Below, in pieces: positions 15,163 to 27,133 of a stretch of DNA of 45,900 bases. The position numbers and the translations under genes are program-made. Source of the DNA: Arthrobacter sp. PsM3. Lineage in GTDB: Bacteria; Actinomycetota; Actinomycetes; Actinomycetales; Micrococcaceae. The stretch covers positions 1-45,900 of the forward strand of contig NZ_JARUXE010000035.1 of assembly GCF_030433895.1 (NCBI RefSeq), written 5' to 3'. The notes under the pieces were generated by a model. It did not search any database. It worked only from the letters and a program-made list of their open reading frames with translations, and was not told the origin of the DNA. Every line of letters begins with the position of its first letter. The first letter of the stretch is position 1.

Positions 15163-16443
15163 TCAGGCTGGCGGAACGACCCGGCTCAGCTCGGCGCTGA
15201 CACGGTCGATCACGGCAGCCGCAACATCGGATTTGGAACCCGACGCCTCTTGGGCTTCGGAGCCGGAGCGGGAAAGGATGACTACGGAGTTGGTGTCCTC
15301 GCCGAAGACCTTGTCCTGGCCCACATGGTTGACCACCAGCAGGTCACACGCCTTGCGGCGCAGCTTGGCCGCGGCATAGTCCAGGACGTCGCCGTCGGCG
15401 TCGCCGGTCTCGGCAGCGAAACCCACGATCAGCTGCTTGCGGGACGCTGCGTCGCGGACCTCAACGAGTTCCCGCAGGATGTCCGGGTTCCGGACCAGCG
15501 AGATGACCGGGTCGGCGAGGTCGTCGCGCTTCTTGATTTTCGTCCCGGACACATCGGCCGGACGGAAGTCCGCGACGGCTGCGGCCATGATGATGACGTC
15601 GGAATCGGCGGCGGCGTGCAGGGCCGCCTTGCGGAGCTCCAGGGCGGTCTCGACCTTGACGACGTCGACGCCTGCCGGCGGCGGGACGTCCATGTGGGCG
15701 GCCAGCAGCCGGACCTTCGCACCGGCATCGCGGGCGGCGGCGGCCAGCGCCACTCCCTGCTTGCCGGAGGAGCGGTTTCCGAGGAACCGGACGGGGTCCA
15801 GCGGCTCGCGCGTGCCTCCGGCGCTGATCGTGACGGTGAGCCCGGCCAGCGGCCGCGGCGGCGCCGACAGTTCGGCTTCCGACGCCGGCATTGCGGCGGT
15901 TTCGGGCAGCGCCAGCGCGCCGGCGAGGGCCAATGCCGCGTCGAAGATGGCTTCGGGTTCGGGCAGCCGGCCCGGCCCGGAGTCGGATCCGGTCAGCCTG
16001 CCGGAGGCAGGCTCCAGCACGGTGACGCCCCGGCTGCGGAGCGTCTCGACGTTGGCCCGGGTCGCGGGGTGCTGCCACATCTCGGTGTGCATGGCGGGGG
16101 CCATCAGCACCGGGCAGCTGCCGGCCATGAGCAGGGTGTTGCTCAGGAGGTCGTTGGCCTGGCCGGCGGCGGCGCGTGCCAGCAGGTCGGCGGTAGCGGG
16201 GGCCACGACGATCAGTTCGGCCTCGTGGCCGAGGCGGACGTGGTTGACGGTGTGCACCTCGTCGAAGACGCTGTTGCTGACCGGATGACCGGACAGCGCT
16301 TCCCAGGTGGCGACGCCGACAAAGCGGGTCGCGGCCTCCGTGGGGATGACTGTAACGTCATGGCCGGCTTCAGTAAAAAGCCGGAGGAGCGACGCCACCT
16401 TGTAGGCGGCTATCCCTCCCCCGACTCCGAGGACTATGCGCAC
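15163..16443 (-). CDS. coaBC: Bifunctional phosphopantothenoylcysteine decarboxylase / phosphopantothenate-cysteine ligase
   Basis: Two consecutive steps of coenzyme A synthesis. The N-terminal half (about residues 1-180) is the FMN-dependent CoaC flavoprotein, with GVGGGIAAYK at the start, the catalytic-His region VNHVRLGHEA and the substrate clamp PAMHTEMW. The C-terminal half is CoaB, with ISAGGTREPLDPVRF, GNRSSGKQG and AAAVADFRP. At 426 residues it is the normal length. The GTG start at 16443 has CGGAG upstream. It follows rpoZ by 26 bases in the gmk-rpoZ-coaBC order common in bacteria. Confidence 0.96.
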   Translation of the reverse strand: MRIVLGVGGGIAAYKVASLLRLFTEAGHDVTVIPTEAATRFVGVATWEALSGHPVSNSVFDEVHTVNHVRLGHEAELIVVAPATADLLARAAAGQANDLLSNTLLMAGSCPVLMAPAMHTEMWQHPATRANVETLRSRGVTVLEPASGRLTGSDSGPGRLPEPEAIFDAALALAGALALPETAAMPASEAELSAPPRPLAGLTVTISAGGTREPLDPVRFLGNRSSGKQGVALAAAARDAGAKVRLLAAHMDVPPPAGVDVVKVETALELRKAALHAAADSDVIIMAAAVADFRPADVSGTKIKKRDDLADPVISLVRNPDILRELVEVRDAASRKQLIVGFAAETGDADGDVLDYAAAKLRRKACDLLVVNHVGQDKVFGEDTNSVVILSRSGSEAQEASGSKSDVAAAVIDRVSAELSRVVPPA

Positions 16444-16469
16444 GTGAGACTCCGTCTGCGTCTGCGGAA

Positions 16470-16730
16470 CTACTCTGCAGGCTGGATCGGGGTGGAAACG
16501 AGCTTGCCTTCATTGATCTCGCGCAGGGCGATGGAGAGCGACTTCTCGTTCAGCTTGGTGTCGACCAGCGGGCCGACGTACTCGAACAGGCCCTCGTGCA
16601 GCTGGGCGTAGTAGGCGTTGATCTGACGGGCGCGCTTGGCGCCGAAAATCACCAGTCCGTACTTCGAATCGGCAGCCTTCAGCAGCTCGTCGATCGGCGG
16701 GTTGATAATGCCTTCAAGGTTCGTGGACAC
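16470..16730 (-). CDS. rpoZ: RNA polymerase omega subunit
   Basis: Small RNA polymerase subunit that helps assemble beta prime; 86 residues. The conserved segment KYGLVIFGAKRARQINAYYA and the C-terminal LSIALREINEGKL are diagnostic. GTG start at 16730 after a GGAG ribosome binding site. Located between gmk and coaBC. Confidence 0.95.
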   Translation of the reverse strand: MSTNLEGIINPPIDELLKAADSKYGLVIFGAKRARQINAYYAQLHEGLFEYVGPLVDTKLNEKSLSIALREINEGKLVSTPIQPAE

Positions 16731-16769
16731 GAATTCTCCAAATTCTAACGGGCCGATACGTCCCGGCGC

Positions 16770-17342
16770 CTAGCGTGGGTTCGGGGTCAGCCCCATGAGT
16801 GAAACAAGCTCGTCCGCTGCCCGTCGAACGTCATCATTGATGACGGTGTGGTCAAACTCCGGTTCAGCGGCAAGTTCTAGTTTAGCGGTTTCCAGCCTCT
16901 GCTGCTGTTCTTCCGCTGTTTCCGTGCCGCGGCCCACGAGACGGCGGACCATTTCGTCCCAGCTCGGGGGGGCGAGGAAGACGAACTGGGCCTCCGGCAC
17001 AGCCTCCTTGACCTGGCGGGCGCCCTGCAGGTCGATCTCCAGCAGCACCGACCGGCCGTCGGCAATCGCGGCGTCCACGGTGCTGCGCAGGGTTCCGTAG
17101 CGGTTGCGCCCGTGGACGACGGCCCACTCCAGGAGGTCCCCGTTCTCGACCAGGGAGTCGAATTCCTCGGCTGATTTGAAGAAATAGTGGACGCCGTCGA
17201 TCTCGCCGGGCCGCGGGGGGCGGGTGGTCGCCGAGACGGAAAGCCAGACGCCGGGATAGTTGTCCCGGATGTAGGTGGACACGGTGCCTTTGCCAACAGC
17301 CGTCGGGCCGGCGAGGACTGTCAGTCCCGGTTTCTTGCTCAC
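16770..17342 (-). CDS. gmk: Guanylate kinase
   Basis: Phosphorylates GMP to GDP with ATP; 190 residues. P-loop GPTAVGKGT, the GMP-binding SATTRPPRPGE segment and LLEIDLQGARQV are present. GTG start at 17342 with AAGGA upstream. It follows mihF by 25 bases and precedes rpoZ. Confidence 0.96.
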   Translation of the reverse strand: MSKKPGLTVLAGPTAVGKGTVSTYIRDNYPGVWLSVSATTRPPRPGEIDGVHYFFKSAEEFDSLVENGDLLEWAVVHGRNRYGTLRSTVDAAIADGRSVLLEIDLQGARQVKEAVPEAQFVFLAPPSWDEMVRRLVGRGTETAEEQQQRLETAKLELAAEPEFDHTVINDDVRRAADELVSLMGLTPNPR

Positions 17343-17367
17343 ATATTCCTTCGGGCGGGGTTTGGAT

Positions 17368-17703
17368 TCAGCGCGGCGGACCGGGCTGTTTGTCGTCTAT
17401 AAAATCTACCAGCGCCCGGCGCTGGTGAATTCCCAGGCCGCGGACCCGCCGTGATGCCGCAATGCCGAGCTGTTCCATGATCGCCGCGGCCCGCACCCGC
17501 CCGATGCCCGGCAGCGCCTCGAGCAGTTCAACGATCCGCATCCGGGCGATCGCATCGTCGGACTCCCCGGCGCGGAGTAAGTCCGCGATCGTAAGCTTGC
17601 CTGACTTGAGCCGGTCCTTGGCTTCCGCCCTGGTGGTCCTGGCCGCCGCCGCCTTGGCCAGGGCGGCGGCACGCTCCTGCGGAGTGAGGGGTCGCAAACT
17701 CAC
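17368..17703 (-). CDS. mihF: Integration host factor, actinobacterial type (mIHF)
   Basis: Nucleoid-associated DNA-bending protein of the actinobacterial mIHF family, unrelated in fold to HU/IHF. It has 111 residues: an N-terminal Ala/Lys/Arg-rich helix (LTPQERAAALAKAAAARTTR), then a helix-two-turn-helix region around LLEALPGIGRVRAAAIMEQL and a basic ASRRVRGLG segment. The GTG start at 17703 has a perfect GGGAGG six bases upstream; longer in-frame extensions are rejected. A separate promoter lies upstream, so it can be expressed independently of the pyrimidine operon. It heads mihF-gmk-rpoZ-coaBC. Confidence 0.94.
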   Translation of the reverse strand: MSLRPLTPQERAAALAKAAAARTTRAEAKDRLKSGKLTIADLLRAGESDDAIARMRIVELLEALPGIGRVRAAAIMEQLGIAASRRVRGLGIHQRRALVDFIDDKQPGPPR

Positions 17704-18029
17704 TGAATGCCTCCCTGCATTGTCGGGCGGACCGCGCAAACGGCCCGGCCGGACGGGCCGAACAGCACCCCGGCCGGTTCCGCGGCCTTGTCCTGAACCT
17801 ACCGTCTCGGCGAGGCAGAAATCAATGGACACGTTCAGCGCCGCAGCCCTCCGGAACGGCCGACGGCGGTGCGGCGGCAGTCGGGCGGCGGTCACTCGGC
17901 GGCTCAAGGGACGGCGCGGCGGCGGCCATCTGACACGAATGGCCGCCATGGCGCGCCCCGCAGCGGCCCTTTGCGTCAACCGGATGGCGTCCGCGGTGCC
18001 CGGGCCGCCTGGCCCCGCGGGTAATGCGC
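17704..18029. other. 326-base gap between pyrF and mihF
   Basis: Minus strand: downstream of pyrF the sequence has a short GGGCC/GGCCC hairpin near the pyrF stop, then GC-rich DNA without a credible ORF, then the mihF promoter and an 85-base untranslated leader. Nothing else was recognised. Confidence 0.6.
17796..17825 (-). promoter_or_regulatory. mihF promoter
   Basis: TTGATT (17825-17820), an 18-base spacer and TAGGTT (17801-17796) on the minus strand form the best -35/-10 pair seen in the window. Transcription would start near 17789, giving a leader of about 85 bases before the mihF GTG. Confidence 0.6.
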
Positions 18030-18882
18030 CTAGGCCGAGCGCAGCTCCTCAAGGGTGCGCCGGGCAGCGTCCTGCAGGTCCTGGATCCGCGGTCCGGCGC
18101 CGAGAATGTCCCGGCTGGACGTTCCGAGCACCTGGCCGTAGGCGCTGCCAAAGGTCCGGCGCAGGTCAGCAGCCGTCGCGCCCTGCGCACCGAGGCCCGG
18201 GGCGAGGATCGGGCCGCGCACCGCCGCGAGGTCCAGGTCAAGGTCCGTGAGCGCGGACCCGACGGTCGCGCCGACCACGAGGCCGGTTGACCCCAGCTCC
18301 CCCGCGTAGCGGCGGTTCTCCGCCGCTGCCGCCTGCACGATCCGGCGGGCTACGGAGTCCGCGCCGCCGACGTGCTGGACGGAGGCGCCCTCGGGGTTGG
18401 AGGTCAGTGCCAGGACAAAGACGCCGCGGCCGGTTTCCGCCGCGAGATCCAGGGCCGGACGGAGCGATTCAAAGCCCAGGTACGGGCTCAGCGTGACCGA
18501 GTCGGCGGCCAGGGCGGAACCGTCCCGCAACCAGGCGTCGGCGTAGGCGGCCATGGTGGAACCAATGTCGCCGCGCTTGGCGTCGGCAATGGTCAGGACC
18601 GAGGCCTCCGCCGCCGCGGCGAGGGTGCGCTCCAGGACGGCCATGCCAGCCGAGCCGTGCCGCTCATACAGTGCCACCTGGGGCTTGACCGCGGCAGCGA
18701 GGGACCCCACTGCCTCCAGGACGGTCAGCGAGAAGCGCTCCAGCCCGGCGACGTCGTCGTTCAGTCCCCAGCCCTGCAGCAGCGCCGGGTGCGGATCGAT
18801 CCCGACACACAAAGGACCGCGGTCCGCCATGGCCCGGCCCAGCCGGGAGCCGAAGGACTCCCGGCCGGCAGCGGCAACAGCC

Positions 18883-18890
<8 letters not shown>
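18030..18890 (-). CDS. pyrF: Orotidine 5'-phosphate decarboxylase
   Basis: Last step to UMP: decarboxylation of OMP. It has 286 residues and is the longer, mycobacterial-like type 2 PyrF. The catalytic Asp-Lys-Asp motif is in TIADAKRGDIGST, with CVGIDPHP near the N terminus and APGLGAQGATAADL in the phosphate-binding loop region. The ATG at 18890 overlaps the 3' end of carB by 8 bases, implying translational coupling. It ends the pyrimidine operon before the mihF promoter. Confidence 0.96.
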
Positions 18891-22223
<3,333 letters not shown>

Positions 22224-22224
<1 letters not shown>

Positions 22225-23462
22225 TACTTCTTGTCCTCAGTGTTGGATTCGGTGGAGGTTTTGGTGTCCGCCATGAGCTGGATGAAGCGGTCGAAGAGAT
22301 AGGCGGCGTCGTGCGGGCCGGCAGCGGCCTCGGGGTGGTACTGCACGGAGAAGGCCGGGATGTCCAGGCACGAGAGGCCCTCGACGACGTCGTCGTTGAG
22401 GCTGACATGGCTGACCTCGACGCGGCCGAAGCGCTCCTCGGGGGCCCGGGTGGCTCCGTCGAGCGGGGCGTCGACGGCGAAGCCGTGGTTCTGCGAGGTG
22501 ATTTCGACCTTGCCGGTGCGGCGGTCCATCACGGGCTGGTTGATGCCGCGGTGGCCGTAGCGCAGCTTGTAGGTGCCGAAGCCCAGGGCGCGGCCCAGGA
22601 TCTGGTTGCCGAAGCAGATGCCGAAGTAGGGGATCTTCTCGTCCAGGACCGAGCGGAGCAGCTTGACCTGGTTGTCGGCGGTGGCGGGGTCGCCCGGGCC
22701 GTTGGACACAAAGAAGCCGTCCGGGTTGACCGCCTGGACATCGGCCAGGGTCGCGGTGGCGGGCAGCACGTGCACGCGGACGCCCCGCTCGGCGAAGCGG
22801 ATGGGGGTCATCCGCTTGATTCCCAGGTCGATTGCGGCGATGCTGAAGCGCGGTTCGCCCTCCCAGCCCCAGTCTTTGGGTTCCACCGTGTAGGCCGTCT
22901 CGACGCTGACTTCTTCGGCAAGGCGTGAGCCTTCCATCGGGGCGCTGGCCAGGACGGTGTCCACGAGTTCCTTGTCTGTGGCGCGGGCGGAGTCACCGGA
23001 GAAGATGCCGGCGCGCATGGTCTTGTGCTCGCGCAGGTGCCGGGTGATGGCGCGGGTGTCCACGCCCTGGATGCCGACGATGCCCTGTTCGACCAGTTCG
23101 TCGTCGAGGCTGCGTTCGGAGCGCCAGTTGGAGGGCCGGCGTGCGGCGTCGCGGACGATGTAGCCGGCCACCCAGATCCGCCGGGACTCGGCGTCGTCCT
23201 TGTTCACGCCGGTGTTGCCGATGTGCGGGGCGGTCTGGACCACGAGCTGGCGGGCGTAGGAGGGGTCGGTGATGGTTTCCTGGTAGCCGGTCATGCCGGT
23301 GGCGAAGACGGCCTCGCCGAGCGCGGTTCCGGTGGCGCCGTAGCTGGTGCCGCGGAAGATCCGGCCGTCCTCGAGCACGAGGGCCGCGGGGGTGGATGCT
23401 GCTGCTGTTGAAACTGCTGTTGCTGAAACTGCTGTTGCTGAAACTTCGTTGGAGTCCGTCAC
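22224..23462 (-). CDS. carA: Carbamoyl-phosphate synthase small subunit
   Basis: Glutamine amidotransferase subunit that feeds ammonia to CarB; 412 residues. The C-terminal class I amidotransferase domain has the nucleophile Cys in YFGICFGNQILG and the catalytic His in QYHPEAAAGPHD. I chose the GTG at 23462 (MTDSNEVSATAV) over the upstream ATG at 23486 because GGAAAG lies seven bases before it, and this start also removes a 20-base overlap with the preceding gene. The N-terminal ~25 residues are a low-complexity Ser/Ala/Thr/Val stretch encoded by a 15-base repeat and unlikely to belong to the folded core. Confidence 0.96.
23410..23445 (-). repeat. 15-base tandem repeat in the carA 5' end
   Basis: GAAACTGCTGTTGCT (plus-strand orientation) is present twice, followed by a partial GAAACT. 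In frame it encodes SATAV units in the disordered N-terminal tail of CarA. Changes in copy number would keep the frame. Confidence 0.85.
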
Positions 23463-23466
23463 GTCG

Positions 23467-23985
23467 TTACTTTCCACTATCGGCATTGGCCTGAGGGGCC
23501 GCGGGGATCAAATCTTGCAGGGCGTTGAGGAGGAGGGTTTTGTCGCCGGCGTGCCGGGTGCGGAAGCCGGAGTCCAGTTCGCGGGTGCCGAGCATCCAGC
23601 TGACCACCAGGAGCCCGTCCTTTTCGACGAACTTTCCGGCCATGCCGCTTTCCTGCCGGACCCCTGTGAGCCGGGCCGCGGGGATGAAGACCGGGCCGGC
23701 GCCGGCGCGGTCGAAGAGCACGCCTTCCGGGTGGACGCTGAGTTCGGCGTTGGTGCGGATCCCCAGGTTGTGGACCGCGATCCGGTCCAGCCAGTCACCG
23801 GCCGTGGTGGAGGCGACGTACTGGCCGTCGGCGACGGCCAGCGCCGCGCCCAGTTCCGCGGGGATCTCCGGCAGCGGCTCGACGTCGGCCTGGCGGCGCA
23901 GGCGGTTCCGCCAGCCGACCGCCAGCAGGGCGAAAACCCCGGCGGCGAGGGCCAGCATGATCAGGAGGAAGGGCAGCTTGTCCAT
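23467..23985 (-). CDS. Small membrane-anchored PH-like protein of the pyrimidine operon
   Basis: It has 172 residues: a single N-terminal membrane helix (about residues 5-24, LPFLLIMLALAAGVFALLAV), a short basic stretch (RNRLRR), then a cytoplasmic beta-rich domain like the PH-like family found at this operon position in actinobacteria. The ATG overlaps the pyrC stop by one base (TGATG), and carA begins five bases after its stop, so it is translated as part of the operon. No catalytic motif is visible. The function is unknown; a role tethering or sensing pyrimidine enzymes at the membrane would be speculation. Confidence 0.85.
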   Translation of the reverse strand: MDKLPFLLIMLALAAGVFALLAVGWRNRLRRQADVEPLPEIPAELGAALAVADGQYVASTTAGDWLDRIAVHNLGIRTNAELSVHPEGVLFDRAGAGPVFIPAARLTGVRQESGMAGKFVEKDGLLVVSWMLGTRELDSGFRTRHAGDKTLLLNALQDLIPAAPQANADSGK

Positions 23986-25358
23986 CAGTGGCCTGCCGTT
24001 GCGGTGCCGGGCAGTTCGGCCTGCTCCGGGAGCCAGCGGTACGGGGTGTTCAGCTTGCCGTCCAGGACGGTGGGGTGGCCCTTGAAGAACGTCGCCACCA
24101 CCTTGCCGGGGAGTTCCCGGCCGGCAAACGGAGAGTTACGGCCCATGGTTGCCATCTTAGAAGGGTCCACGGTCCACCGCGCAGCCGGGTCCACCAGTGT
24201 GACGTTGGCGGGTTCGCCGGCGTCGAGCGGGCGTCCCTGGTCCGTCAGCCGGCCGATGGCGGCGGGTGCGGTGGAGGTGACCCGGGCGAAGTCGGCCCAG
24301 CCCATCAGCCCGGTTTCGATCATGGTGTGCTGCACCACGGACAGCGCGGTTTCCAGCCCGGTCATGCCCATGGCGGCCTGGGCCCATTCGCATTCCTTGT
24401 GTTCGCTGGGGTGCGGGGCGTGGTCGGTGCCCACGACGTCGATGGTGCCGTCGGCCAGCGCGGCGCGCAGGGCCTGGACGTCGGCGTCGGTGCGCAGCGG
24501 CGGGTTGACCTTGTAGACGGGGTCGTAGCTGCGGGCGAGTTCGTCCGTGAGCCAGAGGTGGTGCGGGGTGACTTCGGCAGTGACGTTGACGCCGCGGGAT
24601 TTGGCCCAGCGGATGATCTCGACCGATCCGGCCGTGGAGACGTGGCAGACGTGCAGGCGGGAGCCGACGTGCTGGGCGAGCAGGACGTCCCGGGCGATGA
24701 TGCTCTCTTCGGCGACGGCGGGCCAGCCGGTGAGTCCGAGGACGGCGGAGACTTCGCCCTCGTTCATCTGCGCTCCGGCGGTGAGCCGGGGTTCCTGCGC
24801 GTGCTGGGCCACAACGCCGTCGAACGCTTTGACGTATTCCAGTGCGCGGCGCATCAGCACGGGGTCGTGGACGCAGATGCCGTCGTCGGAGAAGACCCGG
24901 ACCCGGGCGCGGGAGTCGGCCATGGCGCCGAGTTCGGCGAGCTGCTCCCCGGCCAGGCCGACGGTGACGGCGCCGACCGGGCGGACGTCCACCCAGCCGG
25001 CGGTGCGGCCCAGGGTGAGGACCTGTTCGACGACGCCGGCGGTGTCCGCCACCGGGGTGCTGTTCGCCATCGCGTGCACGGCCGTGTACCCGCCCAGGGC
25101 CGCGGCGCGGGTGCCGGTCTCGACCGTTTCGGCGTCTTCGCGGCCGGGTTCGCGCAGGTGGGTGTGGATGTCCACCATGCCGGGCAGGGCCACGAGCCCG
25201 GCGGCCTCGATGACGGTGGCGCCGTCGGCGGAGAGATTCAGGCCGCGTTCGGCGATGATGCCGCCGCGGATCAGGAGGTCTTCGGGGGCTCCGCCGAGAA
25301 TGGCGGCGCCGCGGATCAGGTAGGCGCCGGTGCCTGCGTCCTGTTGCTGTGATGCCAT
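23985..25358 (-). CDS. pyrC: Dihydroorotase
   Basis: Zinc metalloenzyme interconverting carbamoyl aspartate and dihydroorotate; 457 residues, amidohydrolase superfamily type I. The metal-binding HxH is in VDIHTHLREPG, later metal ligands are in the VCHVSTAGS region, and the catalytic Asp is in GTDHAPH. The ATG at 25358 overlaps the pyrB stop by one base (TAATG); a longer frame extends into pyrB and is rejected. Confidence 0.97.
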   Translation of the reverse strand: MASQQQDAGTGAYLIRGAAILGGAPEDLLIRGGIIAERGLNLSADGATVIEAAGLVALPGMVDIHTHLREPGREDAETVETGTRAAALGGYTAVHAMANSTPVADTAGVVEQVLTLGRTAGWVDVRPVGAVTVGLAGEQLAELGAMADSRARVRVFSDDGICVHDPVLMRRALEYVKAFDGVVAQHAQEPRLTAGAQMNEGEVSAVLGLTGWPAVAEESIIARDVLLAQHVGSRLHVCHVSTAGSVEIIRWAKSRGVNVTAEVTPHHLWLTDELARSYDPVYKVNPPLRTDADVQALRAALADGTIDVVGTDHAPHPSEHKECEWAQAAMGMTGLETALSVVQHTMIETGLMGWADFARVTSTAPAAIGRLTDQGRPLDAGEPANVTLVDPAARWTVDPSKMATMGRNSPFAGRELPGKVVATFFKGHPTVLDGKLNTPYRWLPEQAELPGTATAGH

Positions 25359-26401
25359 TAGTGGCTCTCCTTGGGGGCGTGGGCGGAGGTGGTCTCTGCG
25401 GAGGCGGAAGTGGTGGTGTTCGGGCGGCCGGCCGGTTCGCGGGTGTCCCCGGAGAGCAGCAGGTAGAGGGCCGCCATCCGGATGGACACGCCGTTGCGGA
25501 CCTGCGCCAGGACCGTGGAGCGGGGCGAGTCGGCGGCCGCGGACGAGATCTCCAGGCCGCGGTTCATCGGCCCGGGATGCATGATGATGGTGTCCTTGAA
25601 GCCCAGGGTGTCCAGGGCGCGGAGCCTGTTGTCGTCGAAGCCCCAGCGGCGCGAGTATTCGCGGGTGGTCGGGAAGAAGGAGGCGTTCATCCGTTCGCCC
25701 TGCACGCGCAGCATCATCATGGCGTCCACGCCGCGGGCGAGGGTCTCGTCGAGGTCGTAGCTGACGCTGCACGGCCACTTTTCGACGCCGATCGGCAGCA
25801 GGGTCGGCGGGGCGACCAGGGTGACTTCGGCGCCGAGGGTGCGCAGCAGCCAGACGTTGGAGCGGGCCACCCGGGAGTGCAGCACGTCCCCGGCGATCGC
25901 GACCCGCATGCCGGTGAGGGCTGCCCCCGCGGACGGGGTGCCGGCCAGCTTCGACCAGTGCCGGCGCATGGTGAACGCGTCCAGCAGCGCCTGGGTGGGG
26001 TGCTCGTGGGTGCCGTCGCCGGCATTGATGACGGCGGCGTCGATCCAGTCCGTGGCGGCGAGCCGGTGCGGGGCGCCGGAGGCCCAGTGCCGGATGACGA
26101 CGGCGTCGGCCCCCATCGCGGAGAGCGTCTGGGCCGTGTCCTTAAGGGATTCGCCCTTCGAGACGGAGGAGCCCTTCGCGGAGAAGTTGATGACGTCGGC
26201 GGAGAGCCGTTTGGCGGCCGCCTCGAAGGAAATGCGGGTGCGGGTGGAGTCCTCGAAGAACAGGTTCACCACGGTCCGGCCGCGCAGGGTGGGGAGCTTC
26301 TTGACCTCGCGCTCCCCCACGGCCGCCATTTCCTCGGCGGTGTCGAGGATGCGGACGGCGTCGGAAAGGCTCAGGTCTTCGGTGGAGAGCAGGTGCTTCA
26401 C
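25358..26401 (-). CDS. pyrB: Aspartate carbamoyltransferase catalytic subunit
   Basis: Condenses carbamoyl phosphate with aspartate; 347 residues. The carbamoyl phosphate loop FFEDSTRTRISFE and the aspartate-domain HPTQALLDAF are present. The C-terminal ~25 residues are a low-complexity Thr/Ser/Ala-rich tail. The GTG start at 26401 overlaps the pyrR stop by 4 bases (GTGA). No pyrI partner gene is present. Confidence 0.97.
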   Translation of the reverse strand: MKHLLSTEDLSLSDAVRILDTAEEMAAVGEREVKKLPTLRGRTVVNLFFEDSTRTRISFEAAAKRLSADVINFSAKGSSVSKGESLKDTAQTLSAMGADAVVIRHWASGAPHRLAATDWIDAAVINAGDGTHEHPTQALLDAFTMRRHWSKLAGTPSAGAALTGMRVAIAGDVLHSRVARSNVWLLRTLGAEVTLVAPPTLLPIGVEKWPCSVSYDLDETLARGVDAMMMLRVQGERMNASFFPTTREYSRRWGFDDNRLRALDTLGFKDTIIMHPGPMNRGLEISSAAADSPRSTVLAQVRNGVSIRMAALYLLLSGDTREPAGRPNTTTSASAETTSAHAPKESH

Positions 26402-26997
26402 GCGGTGGCCTCGATGACCACTTCGTTGACGGGCGCGCCGTCGACGGAGTCGGTTTCCTCGAGCCGGACCCGGACTTTCTCAGCGGAGGAGGTGGGGAGG
26501 TTCTTGCCGACGTGGTCCGCGCGGATCGGCAGTTCCCGGTGGCCGCGGTCGATCAGCACCGCGAGGCGCACGATGCGGGGACGGCCGAGGTCGATGATCG
26601 CGTCGAGGGCGGCGCGGATGGTCCGGCCGGAGTACAGGACGTCGTCGATCAGCACTACCACCTTGTTGTCGATGCCGGTGCGCGGAAGCTGCGTGGGGTA
26701 CGGCGGGCGCATGGCCTGGTGGGACAGGTCGTCGCGGAACATTGTCACATCGAGCTGGCCCACGATCGCGGCGGGGTCCACGGTGGGATCGGCGGCGGCA
26801 ATCTTGGCGGCAAGCCGGACGGCGAGGGGGTAGCCCCGCCGCGGGATGCCCAGCAGGACCAGGTCCTGGGAGCCCTTGTTGGACTCGAGAATCTCATGGG
26901 CGATACGAGTGAGTGCACGGTCGATGTCCGCCTGGTTGAGTACCACTCGGGTAAGAACAACCTTGGCCGGAACCGGTGCTTCTGGAACAGAAGTCAA
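26398..26997 (-). CDS. pyrR: PyrR regulator / uracil phosphoribosyltransferase
   Basis: UMP-responsive RNA-binding protein of the type I phosphoribosyltransferase fold; 199 residues. The PRPP-binding motif is VVVLIDDVLYSGRTIRAAL. I chose a TTG start at 26997 (MTSVPEAPVP) because GGGGAGA lies just upstream; the longer frame would run into that ribosome binding site. It is the first gene of the pyrimidine operon. A PyrR-binding-loop-like RNA sits immediately before its ribosome binding site, so it probably represses its own translation and that of the coupled genes when UMP is high, as described for Mycobacterium. Confidence 0.95.
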   Translation of the reverse strand: MTSVPEAPVPAKVVLTRVVLNQADIDRALTRIAHEILESNKGSQDLVLLGIPRRGYPLAVRLAAKIAAADPTVDPAAIVGQLDVTMFRDDLSHQAMRPPYPTQLPRTGIDNKVVVLIDDVLYSGRTIRAALDAIIDLGRPRIVRLAVLIDRGHRELPIRADHVGKNLPTSSAEKVRVRLEETDSVDGAPVNEVVIEATA

Positions 26998-27008
26998 CGC
27001 TCGTCTCC

Positions 27009-27029
27009 CCTTTCCCCGCCTCACGGGAC
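27009..27029 (-). promoter_or_regulatory. PyrR-binding-loop-like RNA element
   Basis: On the minus strand the RNA reads GUCC, then CGUGAGGCGGG, then GAAAGG: a CCC/GGG stem capped by a GUGAGG loop and flanked by the conserved GUCC and AAGG. This matches the published PyrR binding-loop pattern (terminal loop GNGAGG and purine-rich internal bulge). It ends about 10 bases before the pyrR TTG and abuts the GGGGAGA ribosome binding site. No terminator follows, which favours translational over transcriptional control. Confidence 0.65.
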
Positions 27030-27058
27030 GGAATTAAAAAAGGATGGTTTGCCCTCCC

Positions 27059-27064
27059 AAATTA
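27059..27064 (-). promoter_or_regulatory. Possible -10 element of the pyr operon
   Basis: TAATTT on the minus strand, about 62 bases before the pyrR start, would give a leader of about 55 bases containing the PyrR loop. The -35 is not convincing. Confidence 0.35.
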
Positions 27065-27120
27065 CCACAGCGGCACTGACGCCCCGGCCCCGCCGGCATG
27101 CGTTTAACCTCACACGGACA

Positions 27121-27126
27121 TAGGCT
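27121..27126 (+). promoter_or_regulatory. -10 element of the PrsW-type gene
   Basis: TAGGCT ends seven bases before the ATG at 27134, and there is no Shine-Dalgarno sequence. A leaderless transcript is predicted. Confidence 0.45.
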
Positions 27127-27133
27127 CTGGACC

